DNA from: Nepenthes gracilis
Taxonomy: Eukaryota > Streptophyta > Magnoliopsida > Caryophyllales > Nepenthaceae
Direction of reading: 5' to 3'
DNA: 64,000 nt
NCBI GenBank assembly: GCA_033239525.1
Contig: BSYO01000003.1
Coordinates: forward strand, 2,288,001 to 2,352,000
Shown: one piece after another, positions 11,244-30,598 of the stretch
Position numbering within the stretch: position 1 is the first letter of the stretch
Layout of the letters: each line of letters starts with the position of its first letter
Position numbers and translations under genes: made by a program
Notes under the pieces: generated by a model
Seen by the model: only the letters and a program-made list of their open reading frames with translations
Told to the model about the DNA's origin: nothing
Database searches by the model: none

Positions 11244-11445
11244 ACTCGTCGGATCGATAGCTTTTTTCGTAAGCCTGAAAACGAGGTTCCAAATTGCGTC
11301 AAGGATTCGGAAAATGGAACTCCGAGTAGTGTCATTGAGATGGAAAATGCAGGTTCGAATTGTGCAGATGAGACGGAATTCGGGTCTCCTTTTTTGTGCA
11401 AATGAGTCGGAGAGTGGAGCTCCGTGTGATGTCAATGAGTCTTAG
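11244..11445 (+). pseudogene. out-of-frame C-terminal tail of the NF-YC13-like gene
   Basis: In the frame one base ahead of the main reading frame the DNA encodes TRRIDSFFRKPENEV and continues open to TGA at 11403-11405. The repeat-like peptide DSENGTPSSVIE in it recurs as ESESGAPCDVNES in yet another frame, ending with TAG at 11443-11445. Two frame breaks therefore separate the histone fold from its tail. The x-x-I-x-x-F-F pattern resembles a PCNA-interacting (PIP) box without the leading glutamine; that reading is inference. Confidence 0.6.
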
Positions 11446-12661
11446 GACCGCGGGCTCTCACTCCGTCCATCCATATCTATCTGAATTGAGGAGTTTGAGA
11501 GTTTAAATCCTTACTCTTCTGAATTACATAGTTTATGCAGTTGATCTTATCGTGAGAGGGCACTAACAGTGTCCAAAGTTTCAATACGATATGATGTTCT
11601 ATCTAGTATAATCAATTTAATGCATCTGATGAGACTGCGTTTTGTGATGCGATTATTATTAGACTGGACCTTATAATGTTACATTTCTTTAGTATGTCTC
11701 TCAGTTTCCTCGATGGTGTGTATACAGGGTTTTGCTTTCTAGATTGTCCAGTATAAAGATTCGCTGGCATAAGATTTTATACTGCCGTTTGTGATTTGTT
11801 TTCATTAGAAGTTGGAGATTCCTATTTTTCATTTGCCCACTTCTTTTTTTGGGTGGTGCTTGAATTTGCTGTACCGAGCCTTGTATATTATTTATCACTG
11901 CAGAATGCAATGGCGTCTGAGCATCTTGTTCTGTTTAACAAACATCACCTAGCTAGTTGAAAATTTGGATCAAACATCTATTTATTTACTTGTCTAAGTG
12001 CTAACACGACATTTGTGAGACGCCTTTGAGATGATTTAGTCACGAGAATGAATTTCCAGAAGTCATCAAGCATTATCGTGCTTTTCTGGAGCTACAAGAG
12101 GTGGCAACCCACAAAAGGATTAATGCCATCAAAGAACCTATTACCCCATTTACTGAATAAAAGGCTTAGTTGGGTTTGGATAACTGAGCAACTGTCTATG
12201 CTTTATTAGGACTCTGGGAATCTTTAGGGAAAGCGAAACAATTAGGGGAAGCTTTCTTTGAGAATGACTTCAAATTTTGACCATTTATTCGGTCATGTGT
12301 CATTTGAACATCTGTAAACTGAGCAAATTCAGCTTCCCAGTGTACATGTGTCCCGCTGAGATACATCACATTATTCATAAAGAACACTTTGTTTTCTTTT
12401 GCAAATTCCATGGGTGTCTCATAGAAACTGTAGGATAATTACAATATATCCTACCAGATGGACCCAATGAACTGCAGGAAAAAATATTTTGGTCTCTGAT
12501 GTTATTGTTCTACACAAGTCTTTCCAATCTATTGTACTTTAGTGAAATCTGCTATATGCTTAATATAGTCAGAAAGGGGGAGACAAAGGGCTTGAAAATG
12601 TTCAAATCACTGATGCTGTTTCTTATATGTAGTAGCAAAATCGAGGACATTTGTAGATCTT
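11446..12661. other. downstream flank of the NF-YC13-like gene
   Basis: No supportable coding sequence. Moderately AT-rich, without strong repeats; probably 3' untranslated and intergenic DNA into which copia-1 inserted. It was probably once continuous with the sequence at 18207. Confidence 0.4.
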
Positions 12662-13423
12662 TGTTGGAGTCACTCTCGTGTGGACGTGCTGTTGTACTGT
12701 TTGTGTCCGAGGACGTACTTATTGGCATGAGGACTTGTGAGCAAGATTGATGTCCAAGGCCTTATATTGAGGACCTGGACTCAGACACGGATATGGTCCG
12801 TGGACTTGTGCAGCATAGTTCCGAGGACTTGTGAGCAACACTTTGAGTCCAAGGACTTCGTTGAATGCCAGAGAACTCCGTGATGGTCAAGGGCACAGAA
12901 AAGCCCGAAGACTTGGGCGCAATAAGCGCACGTGGATGCCAACTTAGAAGATTATTTGGGCATGTACAATCTTCTATAGATTGGTGCCGTTTTTGCATAA
13001 CCATTGCAGGGCAGTACGTGTGCCAGGTGGCTACCTGTATCTGTAACCTGTAACCTCTACGTTGGCTAGGCAGCTGTTCAAACAGCCTGTATATATATAT
13101 GTTGAGCTTTATAGAGATGTATAAGAAGCGAAAAGTGTGAAGAAAAGGGAAAAAAGTAGTGAGTGAAAAAGGTGTGAAGTCCTTTTGTGTCTTGTGCTCT
13201 GTTCTTCATCTTTTCGTCTCAAGGACTTGTGTAACCGTGAGGTTTTATAACCAACTCTACATAGTGGAATTTATTTTTGTGGACTAAGTATCCTGTGGTT
13301 TTTTATTTCTATTTGTGAATGGTTTTTACGTAAAATCTCCTGTATACTTATCTTGTTCTTACTATTTATTTCTCTATGGTGTGTGTTCCTAGATTGCCGG
13401 TTTGACGCCATTTATCCCTACAA
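12662..13423 (+). repeat. copia-1 5' LTR
   Basis: Begins TGTTGGAGTCACTCTCGTGTGG and ends ATTTATCCCTACA. It contains repeated GAGGACTTGTGAGCA-like words (12720-12860), a TATATATATAT run at about 13089-13100 likely to be the promoter TATA box, and a T-rich part after it. It aligns along its whole length with 17436-18206. Confidence 0.9.
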
Positions 13424-13425
13424 GT

Positions 13426-13436
13426 GGTATCAGAGA
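13426..13436 (+). other. copia-1 primer binding site
   Basis: TGGTATCAGAG, two bases after the LTR end, is the complement of the 3' end of initiator methionine tRNA, the usual primer of plant copia elements. Confidence 0.85.
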
Positions 13437-13438
13437 AA

Positions 13439-14263
13439 GGTTTGAGAACTTTCGATTGAATAGCGTCCTCATCGAAAAATTTGCCATTTAGTGTGAGGCA
13501 GTTCAATGGGTAAAGTAATTTCATCCTTTGGCAGGAAATGGTGAAGAATATCTTGATCGGAGAATGAATGGTGAAAGCGCCGAGAAAGAAGGATGTGAAA
13601 CCTAAGAACTTAACCGAGGAGGAATGGGAAGGCAAAGGGATCTTGCCAAATTGTACCATCAAATTGTGTTTGGCGAATAACATACTACATAAGGTCCTCG
13701 GCTTGTCAGACTTGGTTGAGGTCTGGGAGAAGCTCGAAAGCAGGTATAAGTCCAAGTCTTTGACAATGAGGCTGTATGTAAAGAAGTAGTTTTATCTACT
13801 ACATCTGACCGAGGGAGGAAGCTTTGAAAAGCACTTGGACGAGTTTAATAGGATCGTGACACAGATGTCAGCTCTTGATGAGGAGATCAAGGAGGAGGAC
13901 GAGGCGTTGGTATTGTTGGTTTCTTTGATATTCTCGTACGACCACATTATGACAACCTTGTTGTTCGCAAAGGACACGCTTAAGTTGGACAAGGTCATTG
14001 TGTCATTGCTCATGAATGAGGCAAGACGGTCTTAAGGGACCTCCACTTTTTCCCACTTTGAGGTGCTCTTAATTGAGTCATGGGGAAGAGGTAAGGGGCA
14101 CGGCCCGAAGTATGGTGAAAAGGGTCACAGTAAGTCCCGCTCAAGGTTTCAAAACGTTGAGTGTCATCATTGTGGTAAGAAAGACCACATCATTGTGAGA
14201 ATGCTGAAAGGGAGAATAAAGCAGAAAATGGACGAGTTGAAAAAAAGGCCTCGATCTCAATAA
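13439..14263 (+). pseudogene. copia-1 gag, degenerate
   Basis: Pieces at 13568-13789 and 13835-14035 match copia gag (KVLGLSDLVEVWEKLESRYKSKS; DEFNRIVTQMSALDEEIKEED). At 14063-14263 there is a nucleic-acid-binding knuckle, CHHCGKKDHIIVRM, in which the last cysteine of the C-x2-C-x4-H-x4-C pattern is missing. An in-frame stop after KK and frame changes break the protein. It would have formed the particle core. Confidence 0.8.
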
Positions 14264-14295
14264 TTACAGGAGAGGATCTCCTGTTAACCTATAAA

Positions 14296-14736
14296 ATGGA
14301 CGACGTGATGAGCATGATGGATCACGAGTCCGACTGGGTAATAGATACGGGTGCTTCTCTGCACGCCACGTCTAGAAGGAAACTGTTCATTTCTTATATT
14401 CCGGGAGACTTTGGAGTAATAAATATGAAAAATGAAAGAGCGTCCCCAATTATTGGTAGAGATGACGTGTTGCTAGTCACAAACAATGGGATAAGGTTAT
14501 TATTGAAAGATGTACGGCATGTCCCTAATATTCGGCTGAATATAATTTCAGTCGGTAGACTTGATGATAAAGGTTATTGTAATATCTTCTATGAAGGAAG
14601 ATGGTGGTTGACCAGAGGATCTTTGGTTGTCCGAGGACAGAAGAGCAGCGGCCTGTATGTAATGAAGGCATCTGTTGCGGCCGAAGATGTGTATGCGACT
14701 AGCAGTGAGGAGTTCTCGGACCTATGGCACCGTTGA
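14296..14736 (+). pseudogene. copia-1 protease and pre-integrase zinc region
   Basis: A 146-residue open stretch with the aspartic protease active site WVIDTGASLHAT near residues 14-25, followed by the LLLKDVRHVPNIRLNIISVGRLDDKGY signature of copia proteases. It ends at an in-frame stop right after DLWHR, where the HxxxC zinc region of the pre-integrase would continue. The catalytic aspartate is intact. Confidence 0.85.
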
Positions 14737-15910
14737 CTGGGTCACATAAGTGAAAAGAAATTATGTCATTTGGTCAAGAAAGGCCTTATTCTAGCAATGA
14801 AGGAAGATGGATTGAGGACTTGTCCTCACTGCATGGTTGGAAAGCAAAGATGGGTCTCCTTCCAAGGAGACTCGTCCTTTATGAAGGCGTAACTGCTTTC
14901 GACCTACTTCACACTGATATGTGTGGACCATTCAAAAACAAGTCATTCGGAGGGGCCTGATATTTCGTGTCGTTCATTGATGACTACTTAAGAAAATTAT
15001 GGGTTTACCCACTTAAGACCAAATCCTTGATACTTTTGAACATTTTTATACTCTAATGGAACGACAGACGGGAAAAAGGCTGAAGATCGTCCAAAGTGAC
15101 AATGGTGGTGAGTACATTGGGGCATTTAATGCCTATTGCCGGAAAAATTGTATTCGGCATCAAAAGACGCCACTAAAAATTCCACAATTGAATAGAATGG
15201 CCGAGCGGATAAACCGCACACTTTTGGAAAGGGTTAGGTGCTTGTTCTCTGAGGCAAAGCTTCCTGGATCCTTCTGGGTAGAAGTTTTAAAGATAGCCAC
15301 TTATGTCATCAATAGGTCGCCTAGTAAACCCTTGAATGGTGAGGTGCCAAAGAAGATTTGGATTGGAAAGGGGCCGTCCTATGACCATCTTCGGGTGTTT
15401 AGGAGTAAGACATTTGTGCATATCTCAAAGGATGAGAGGACTAAGTTTGAGCTAAAGACGAAACAATGCGTCTTTCTGGGCTACAGGGAAGATGAATTTA
15501 GGTATAAACTTTATGACCCAATTAAGAAAAAGCTTGTACGGCCAAGAAATGTGGTCTTTGCTGAAGGTAAAACAATTGAAGATATTGGTAAAAAGACAAT
15601 ATCTGATGATGACCGGACGGACAAGATAAGTGTTGATGCTATCCGTCCGATACCTCTTCACTATGAGGTCAATGGCTCAGGAGTGGCGAAGGAGAATAAT
15701 AAAGAAGGCGCGTCACCTAATGAAGAAGAGAATGAAGTTATTTCTGAACCGGCCGAGGAGGTTGATGAGGTTCTGTCCCGACGCACCACGAGAGATAGGA
15801 GACCGTCGATCCGCCTGTCATCCAGTGAATACGTTCTACTTGTTGATGCAGGTGAGCCTGAAGATTTTGATGATGTTATGAAGGACGAGAATAATGAGAA
15901 ATGGTTGTAA
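14737..15910 (+). pseudogene. copia-1 integrase
   Basis: The first part (14763-14960) is frame-broken and ends before a stop at FGGA*YFVSF. From 15056 a 284-residue frame carries the second half of the catalytic core (VQSDNGGEYIGAFNAYC), the ERINRTLLERVRCL helix and YVINRSPSKPLNGEVP, then the C-terminal linker rich in acidic residues. The arrangement is typical of Tork elements. Inactive because the first part is interrupted. Confidence 0.87.
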
Positions 15911-17410
15911 GCTATGTAAAATGAAATAAGCTCTCTATATGAGAATTATACGTTTGACTTGGCCAAACTGTCTAAGGGGAAGAGAGTCTAAAGAATAAAT
16001 GGGGTCTTCCGTTTGAAGACAGATAAAATATCATGCAGCCAAGGTACAAGGTACAGCTGGTGGTAGAGGGCTTTAATCAAAGAAAAAGCATTGATTATGA
16101 TGAGATATTTACCCCTGTGTTAAAGATGTCCTCAATAAGGATTGTGCTTAGTTTGGCTATTGCCTTGGATTTGGAAGTAGAGTAGTTGGATATCCTAACG
16201 GCATTCTTCCATGGTAATCTTAAGGAGGAAATTTATATGGAACAGTCAGAAGGTATTGCTGTTAATGGGAAGGAACGGCTAGTATGTTGTTAAAGGAAGA
16301 GCTTGTACGGACTATAATAGGCTACAAGATAGTGGTATAAGAAGTTTGAATCTGTCATGGTCGGCCAAGGATACAGAAAGATAACTTCCGACCACTGTGT
16401 ATTTATACAAAGATTTTTCAAGTACGATTTTGTCATCATTCTCCTTTACGTGGGCGACATGTTGATCGTCGGACACAACAATGCTCGGATCAGGGAACTG
16501 AAGAAGCAGTTGGGATAGTCATTTGTCATGAAGGACTCGGGGCCAGTGAAATAGATTCTTGGAATTAGAATATTTCGCGACCGGAAGAACAATAAGTTAT
16601 GGCTGTCCCAAGAGAATTACATTGAAAAAGTGATTCAACGTTTTAATATGGATAAGTCCAAGCCAATAAACGTTCCACTGGCCAACCATTTCAGACTGAG
16701 CAGTCGACACAGCCCTTCTACTGATAGAGAAAAGGCTAGCATGAAAGGCGTCCCATACTCCTCGGCTGTTAGCAGCCTGATGTACGCTATGGTGTGTACG
16801 CGGCCAAACATGGCACATGCTGTGGACACTGTCATCCGATTTCTGTTCAATCCTAGAAGAGAGCATTGATTTACAGTGAAATGGATAATGAGATAAATCC
16901 GAGGAATTTCAAAAATGTGTCTATTTCTTGGAAGCGATAAGCATCAGTTGGTGGGATACTCTAATGCTGATATGGCAGGAGACATTAACTCTCGAAAGTC
17001 AACTTCGGGTTATTTGGTCAAATTTGCTGGAAGGGCGATCTCGCGGCAGTCAAAACTGTAAAAATGCGTTGCTTTTTTGACCACTGAGGCCTAGTTTATT
17101 GCAGTGACAGAGGTTTGCAAATAGACATTGTGGATGAAAAAGTTCATTCAAGAATTGGGCTTTAGGCAGGAAAATCATGTGATATTTTGTGATAGTTAGA
17201 GTGTCATATATCTCTACAAGAACTCTTCTTTCCACTCAAGATCGAAGCACATTAATATTCGATATCATTGGGTGAGGGATGTTATGGAAGAAGGATTGGT
17301 GTCACTTGAAAAAGTTGGTACCGAGGAAAATGGGAAGGATATGATGACAAAAATTTTGCCAAAAGGAAATATGAGGTTTGCTACAATTTGGCTGGGTTAA
17401 CGGATTTTGA
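15880..17410 (+). pseudogene. copia-1 reverse transcriptase and RNase H, degenerate
   Basis: Reverse transcriptase motifs occur in several frames: FNQRKSIDYDEIFTPVLKMS near 16075-16130, and the catalytic box as YVGDMLIVG near 16448 where YVDDM is expected, so a catalytic aspartate is glycine. RNase H follows: 16630-16869 (PYSSAVSSLMYAMVCTRPNM) and about 16960-17390 (DINSRKSTSGYLVKF; KHINIRYHWVRD). Many stops. Confidence 0.85.
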
Positions 17411-17435
17411 CTCCCCACGGTCGTGAGGAAAAGTT

Positions 17436-18206
17436 TGTTGGGGTCACTCTCGTGTGGACGTGCTCCTGTGCTGTTTGTGTCCGAGGACGTACTTATTGGC
17501 ACGAGGACTTGCGAACAAGATTGATGTCCGAGGCCTTAGATTGAGGACAAGAACTCAGCACAAAAATTGTTCGCGGACTTGTGCAGTATAGTTCCGAGGA
17601 CTTGTGAGCAATACTTGAGTTCGAGGACTTCGTTGAACGCTAGAGGACTCCATGATAGTCAAGGGTACAAAAGGTCGGAGGACCTGGGCACAGTAAGCGT
17701 ATGTGGATGTCAGCTCAGAAGATTGCCTAGGCATACACAATCTTTTGTGAAATGGGCGCCGTTTCTGCAGAACTGTTACAGGGCTATATGTGTACCAGGT
17801 AGCTACCTGTACCTACAACCTGCAACCTCTATGCTGGCTAGGCAGCTGTTCAATCAGCCTGTATATATATATATATATATATATTGAGCTTTGTAGAGAT
17901 GCATGAGAAGCGAAAGAGTGTGAAAAAAGGGGAAAAGAGTAGTGAGTGAAAAAGGTGTGAAGTCTTTTTGTGTTCTCATGCTCTATTCTTCATATTTTCG
18001 TCTCAAGGGTTTGTATAACCGTGAGGTTTTGTAACAAACTTCACATAGTGGAATTTATTTTTGTGAACTAAGTGTCCTATAGTTTTCCTTTTCAGTTTGT
18101 AAAGGGTTTTCACGTAAAATCTCCTGTATATTCATCTTCTTCTTACTCTTTATTCCTCTACAGTGTGTGTTCGTAGATTGCCGGTCTAATGCCATTTACC
18201 CCTACA
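17436..18206 (+). repeat. copia-1 3' LTR
   Basis: Begins TGTTGGGGTCACTCTCGTGTGG after a purine-rich GAGGAAAAG tract and ends TTTACCCCTACA. Compared with the 5' copy the TATA-region repeat is expanded to about 12 TA units (17860-17883). Confidence 0.9.
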
Positions 18207-21200
18207 CTTTTCACCTTGTGTTTTCTCCTGTACCTGAAGTGCTTTGAGTTGGCGAGCTGATGCTGCTTGATCCTGGCTGTTTGGTAGCAACTGGAAGTCT
18301 TATGTGTAAATGAGAAGTATTTCCAAGACTTTCATTTGTGCTCCTCTTTGGAACCTGTTGACTCCTAGTGCTTGGGCTGGAGCTTGACAGATGTTATTGT
18401 TCATCCTCTACTAGGCTTTGCACCTTCTTCTTTTCCGGTTGGAATGTTAAAAGAATTTTCCTTCTTAGTACACACAGATTCATGCTATCATGGTAAAATA
18501 TCAGAAAAATACGAGGGAAGTGTACTGGTTATATTGGATGCAGAGTGATCTACCTTATTGTCATCGTTTATTAATAATTTTTACCATTATTTAAGGTTTT
18601 CTGTTTTTTTTTTTTTTTTTTTGGGGGAGCGTTCAGTGATACTAACCCATCTATCTCTGCTTCTTCTTTTCCTTTTCACGCCTCAGTAAATTTTAGTCTT
18701 CCAGCATTGCCAGCAGAGGTATCTGAAACCATTGATGCAATTACTTCTAACAGAGGATAAGCATTGATGCAATTACTTCCAGCATTGAAACCATTGATGC
18801 TTCGTAAGGGAGCAGCAGAGTATGCAACTATATTTATCAGGTTTGTTTGATGCTAAGGTATGATATTTTCCACCAGATAAATGATACACAAAAAAGGTTG
18901 TCATTGGGGCAATCCATCAAGTCATGGTCGAGTCTCAAAACACTAGGATCGAGGGATCCAGTGACAACACAAGTATTCTACATTTATAGTATAATTTACA
19001 TCAAGTGATTATTTAGTCTCTATTATTTACTTATCTAACTTTTATTTCTAACTGTTAGATGGATAATTAGAACTTACTAAACTTTTAGTTATGGCCATGG
19101 GGTGGATATGAGAGCTTCTCCATTAGGAAGAATATAACATCCCTCCCTGCTGCCCAAAATGGAGATAGAGTACTCCGAGATTATATCAATATTAGATAAC
19201 TCTGATAAACCATTATCCCTTATTATTGAAGGGAAAAACTGATTCTGCTGTAGTTGATTTTTTATTGAGAGCTGCAGACATCATTTGGAAAATAGTATTG
19301 TTGTACAATGCTCATAGCAGCTGGACGGATGAGCATATCATTGAAATTGAAAAGTAGTTGATTGAGAATCAGCTAATGCTGTGTATTTGCTTCACCTATC
19401 TTCTCTGGAGGTCTGCCTATGACTTGGTTAGATGAAATTACATTTTCTTCTTCATACTCAGTTTATAACAGTAGAAACCTTAACCTCATCATATAGATGG
19501 CTTGGTTGCTTCAGAGTCTATGCAGCTACTTTATCTTTAGTTATTTTTATTTTGTTCTTTTTTTCTTTTGATGGGATCACCTGTCTTGTTCCACGTTGCA
19601 CACTAGAAAGCATAAGATAACCGGTCTATGAGACTGTACTCACACACGAGTGCAGTCTTTTTGTATCTGTTTTAAAGTTATTAGATATAAATTTAACGGT
19701 CTATATACCTTATTTTTAAAAAAAAAAAATAGTATATATGTATATATTAATAATTAAATTTTTGTTTAATAGTTTTATATTCCAAACAAAGTATGTATAC
19801 CTTGGTTCAAAAATAAATGTAGATGTTATAAGGAACACTGTGTCTTTTAAAGCATGCTTTCCTCGACCTTGCGGCTATAAGTTAAGGCCCATTGAGAGTA
19901 TTGCTGGTGGGCCATTCGAGGGAGTCGCCAGTGTCTTCTAAATTCAGTTTTGGGATTTATTTGGGCTGAGTTGGGCCTTGAAATTTTTTGCAAGGGAGCC
20001 CAAGAAGAAAATTTTAATGCATAACTGAAAATTTTGCAAAATAGGAAAGATAAATTCTACCTTGTATTTTATTTGCAATTTTTAAAAAGAGTTATCATAA
20101 GTTTAAAATTAGAATAATTTTGAATGGTAAATAAAAAATATATACTTTACCGAGTAAAATTTATATTATACAAAGTTGGTAATTTTGAAGGTGGGGAAAT
20201 TATTATTTTTTATGAATTTTATTTTAAATATTAATGTCAAAATAAATCTAATTCCTTTTTTTTAATATACTTGTAGATAGAATATAATTGTAGCATTATC
20301 GTTTGTTTTAGTATTTAGTGTGCCGATGTTTTATTCTTTAAGTACAACTAATAAAGTACAAATGGTGTATAAAACTTTTTCTAATATTTAGGGTAAAAGA
20401 AAATATTAGACTATTTTGATATCGAGTCCTTTTAGAAAAAAATTGATATAATGTAATAATCTGAATCCAAATTCATGAGGTACCGACACTCATAAATTTG
20501 ATAAGCGACTAACTATGTAATCTCATAATATCTTAACATTTATAGTATACAAATATCAAATTTAATTAGAATGAATAATATTTTTGTTATCTCCTCGAGG
20601 TAAACTCATAATATACCACAAATATATTCTCGTGGTTCAATTGGGATTTGCATCCAAACAAATACAGATACTCAATCTCAATCACATATCAAATTCAACA
20701 CTTTTTCGATACGATATCTATTGGCATCCTTATTATTCATAGGATTATAAGTATCTCTCCAAAAAATTTCAATTCCCTGTACTATAGAAATTAATATCAA
20801 ATTATTGTAAACCGTATTACGGTACTATTAATTTTATATTTTTTATATTGCGGTATCTTAAATAATTTTTTTTACCTTAATCATAGATAGTTAACAAAAC
20901 AATGCATGTGAACTATGTTAATGTGAAAAAATAATTGTTGAGAATATTAAAAAAATTATAAATAAATAATTATTTGACTAACTCTTAAAATTTTATCCAA
21001 TCATTATCAATTTTATAGGTATATTAATCTTATTTTCAATGCCATAAATAAAATATATTTATATTTTATTTTATTACAATCGAATTAATCCAATAAATTT
21101 AATAATTTTATTCAAACTGGCCTGAATAATTTAAATAGTTTCAACTAAGATAATAAAATATCCCAAATATTACTCATGCATCCTCCGCAACATAATATAA

Positions 21201-22247
21201 ATTAATCTAAATATTTGTGTCTAATAAAACTATTATAGCTATTGATACGGATATCATAGACATTCTAAAAATAGGAAATGTTTTATTTTATTTTATTTGA
21301 AAGATTTTATTTTATTAAAAATTTTATTTGATGAAAATTTTAAAAAATTATATAATATTATTTTATTATTTTAATATATCATTAGTTAAAAAATTATATT
21401 TATCTTTTAATTAATTTAGGAGTATAAGTTCTCAATATAAGAGCTCCAACTCTATTATTAAAAAAATATTAATAAATTAAATTAATATCGAGTAATTATG
21501 ATTTTTTTGCTTTCTACTAATCTCTATTTTTCTCATATTTATTTTCTTTTATTATTTTTTTTCCTTCTCCCAATTTATTCTCCTTCCAGTCTCCTATTTC
21601 CCCTTCCCTGCATTTTTCTATTTATACCCAAACAATTACCATAGTAAGGTAAAGTAAAAATTTTGAGTGATTTTCCAGTTCTTCATCTTATGTTACGGAA
21701 TTTACATTTTGATGATATAATATCAAAGTACATATATCAGATAATAATATCGGTATAATTATGGTCATGAACATATTTATTTACTATGTAAATAATTGGC
21801 ATGAACTTGACTCTTCACATAGTCCACAAATAGTCCAAGTGAAAATCAGTCGTTATTCACGAATACGAAATAAAAAACGAAAATCAATCTAAGCTAAAAT
21901 TATAATTAATAGTATATTAATTATTTTATTAGTTTGATAAGGTATAATTTTTCTGAGTAGGAGATCTCTCAACCTAACCACTTTTTGGAAATATTATCAC
22001 AAATATATTTAAGTTTTATTTTAATATTTGTTTATTAATTATTGATTTTTGCCACATTAGGGATACTACCTTAAATAAAATTATTATTCAAATAAAACTT
22101 TACAACAAAATTTAGAAAATTAGATTACAAAACACATTATTAATTTATCCAGAAAGCATAACTTTTATTAAATGATCATCATAAAACATAATTAATGTAA
22201 ATTTTTTTCATCAAAATAAATCTTTATTTTTTTTAATGCATTATTTT
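18207..22247. other. AT-rich intergenic region between copia-1 and the methyltransferase gene
   Basis: No supportable gene. A poly-T run lies at 18606-18623. A stretch at 18666-18760 looks like an acceptor site followed by a short open piece but has no recognisable partner. A perfect RNA-type hairpin is at 19632-19657. From about 19950 to 22200 the DNA is almost entirely A/T-rich. The last part should hold the 3' untranslated region of the methyltransferase gene: on the minus strand AATAAAG lies 10-30 bases past its stop. Confidence 0.45.
19632..19657 (+). other. 10-bp hairpin followed by T run
   Basis: GACTGTACTC, loop ACACAC, GAGTGCAGTC, then TTTTTG. All ten positions pair in RNA, one as a G-U pair. 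It may be the core of a small inverted-repeat element; no function is claimed. Confidence 0.5.

Positions 22248-30598
<8,351 letters not shown>

Larger units (their letters stand above)
12662..18206 (+). mobile_element. Ty1/copia LTR retrotransposon copia-1 (Tork/Tnt1-like), full length, inactive
   Basis: Two similar LTRs (12662-13423 and 17436-18206), a TGGTATCAGAG primer site after the first, and between them gag, protease, integrase, reverse transcriptase and RNase H in copia order. Motifs match Tnt1-94-like elements of the Tork lineage. Stops and frameshifts occur throughout the coding region. A clean target duplication was not found (atctt on the left, ctttt on the right), so the flanks may have mutated. 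Confidence 0.92.

Noticed and set aside
12657..18211. Target-site duplication for copia-1
   Set aside because: The flanks atctt and ctttt share only part of their bases, so no duplication is claimed.
18666..18760. Possible exon after a polypyrimidine tract and CAG
   Set aside because: The open piece is about 30 codons, contains an internal repeat of ATTGATGCAATTACTTC, and no donor or neighbouring exon was found.
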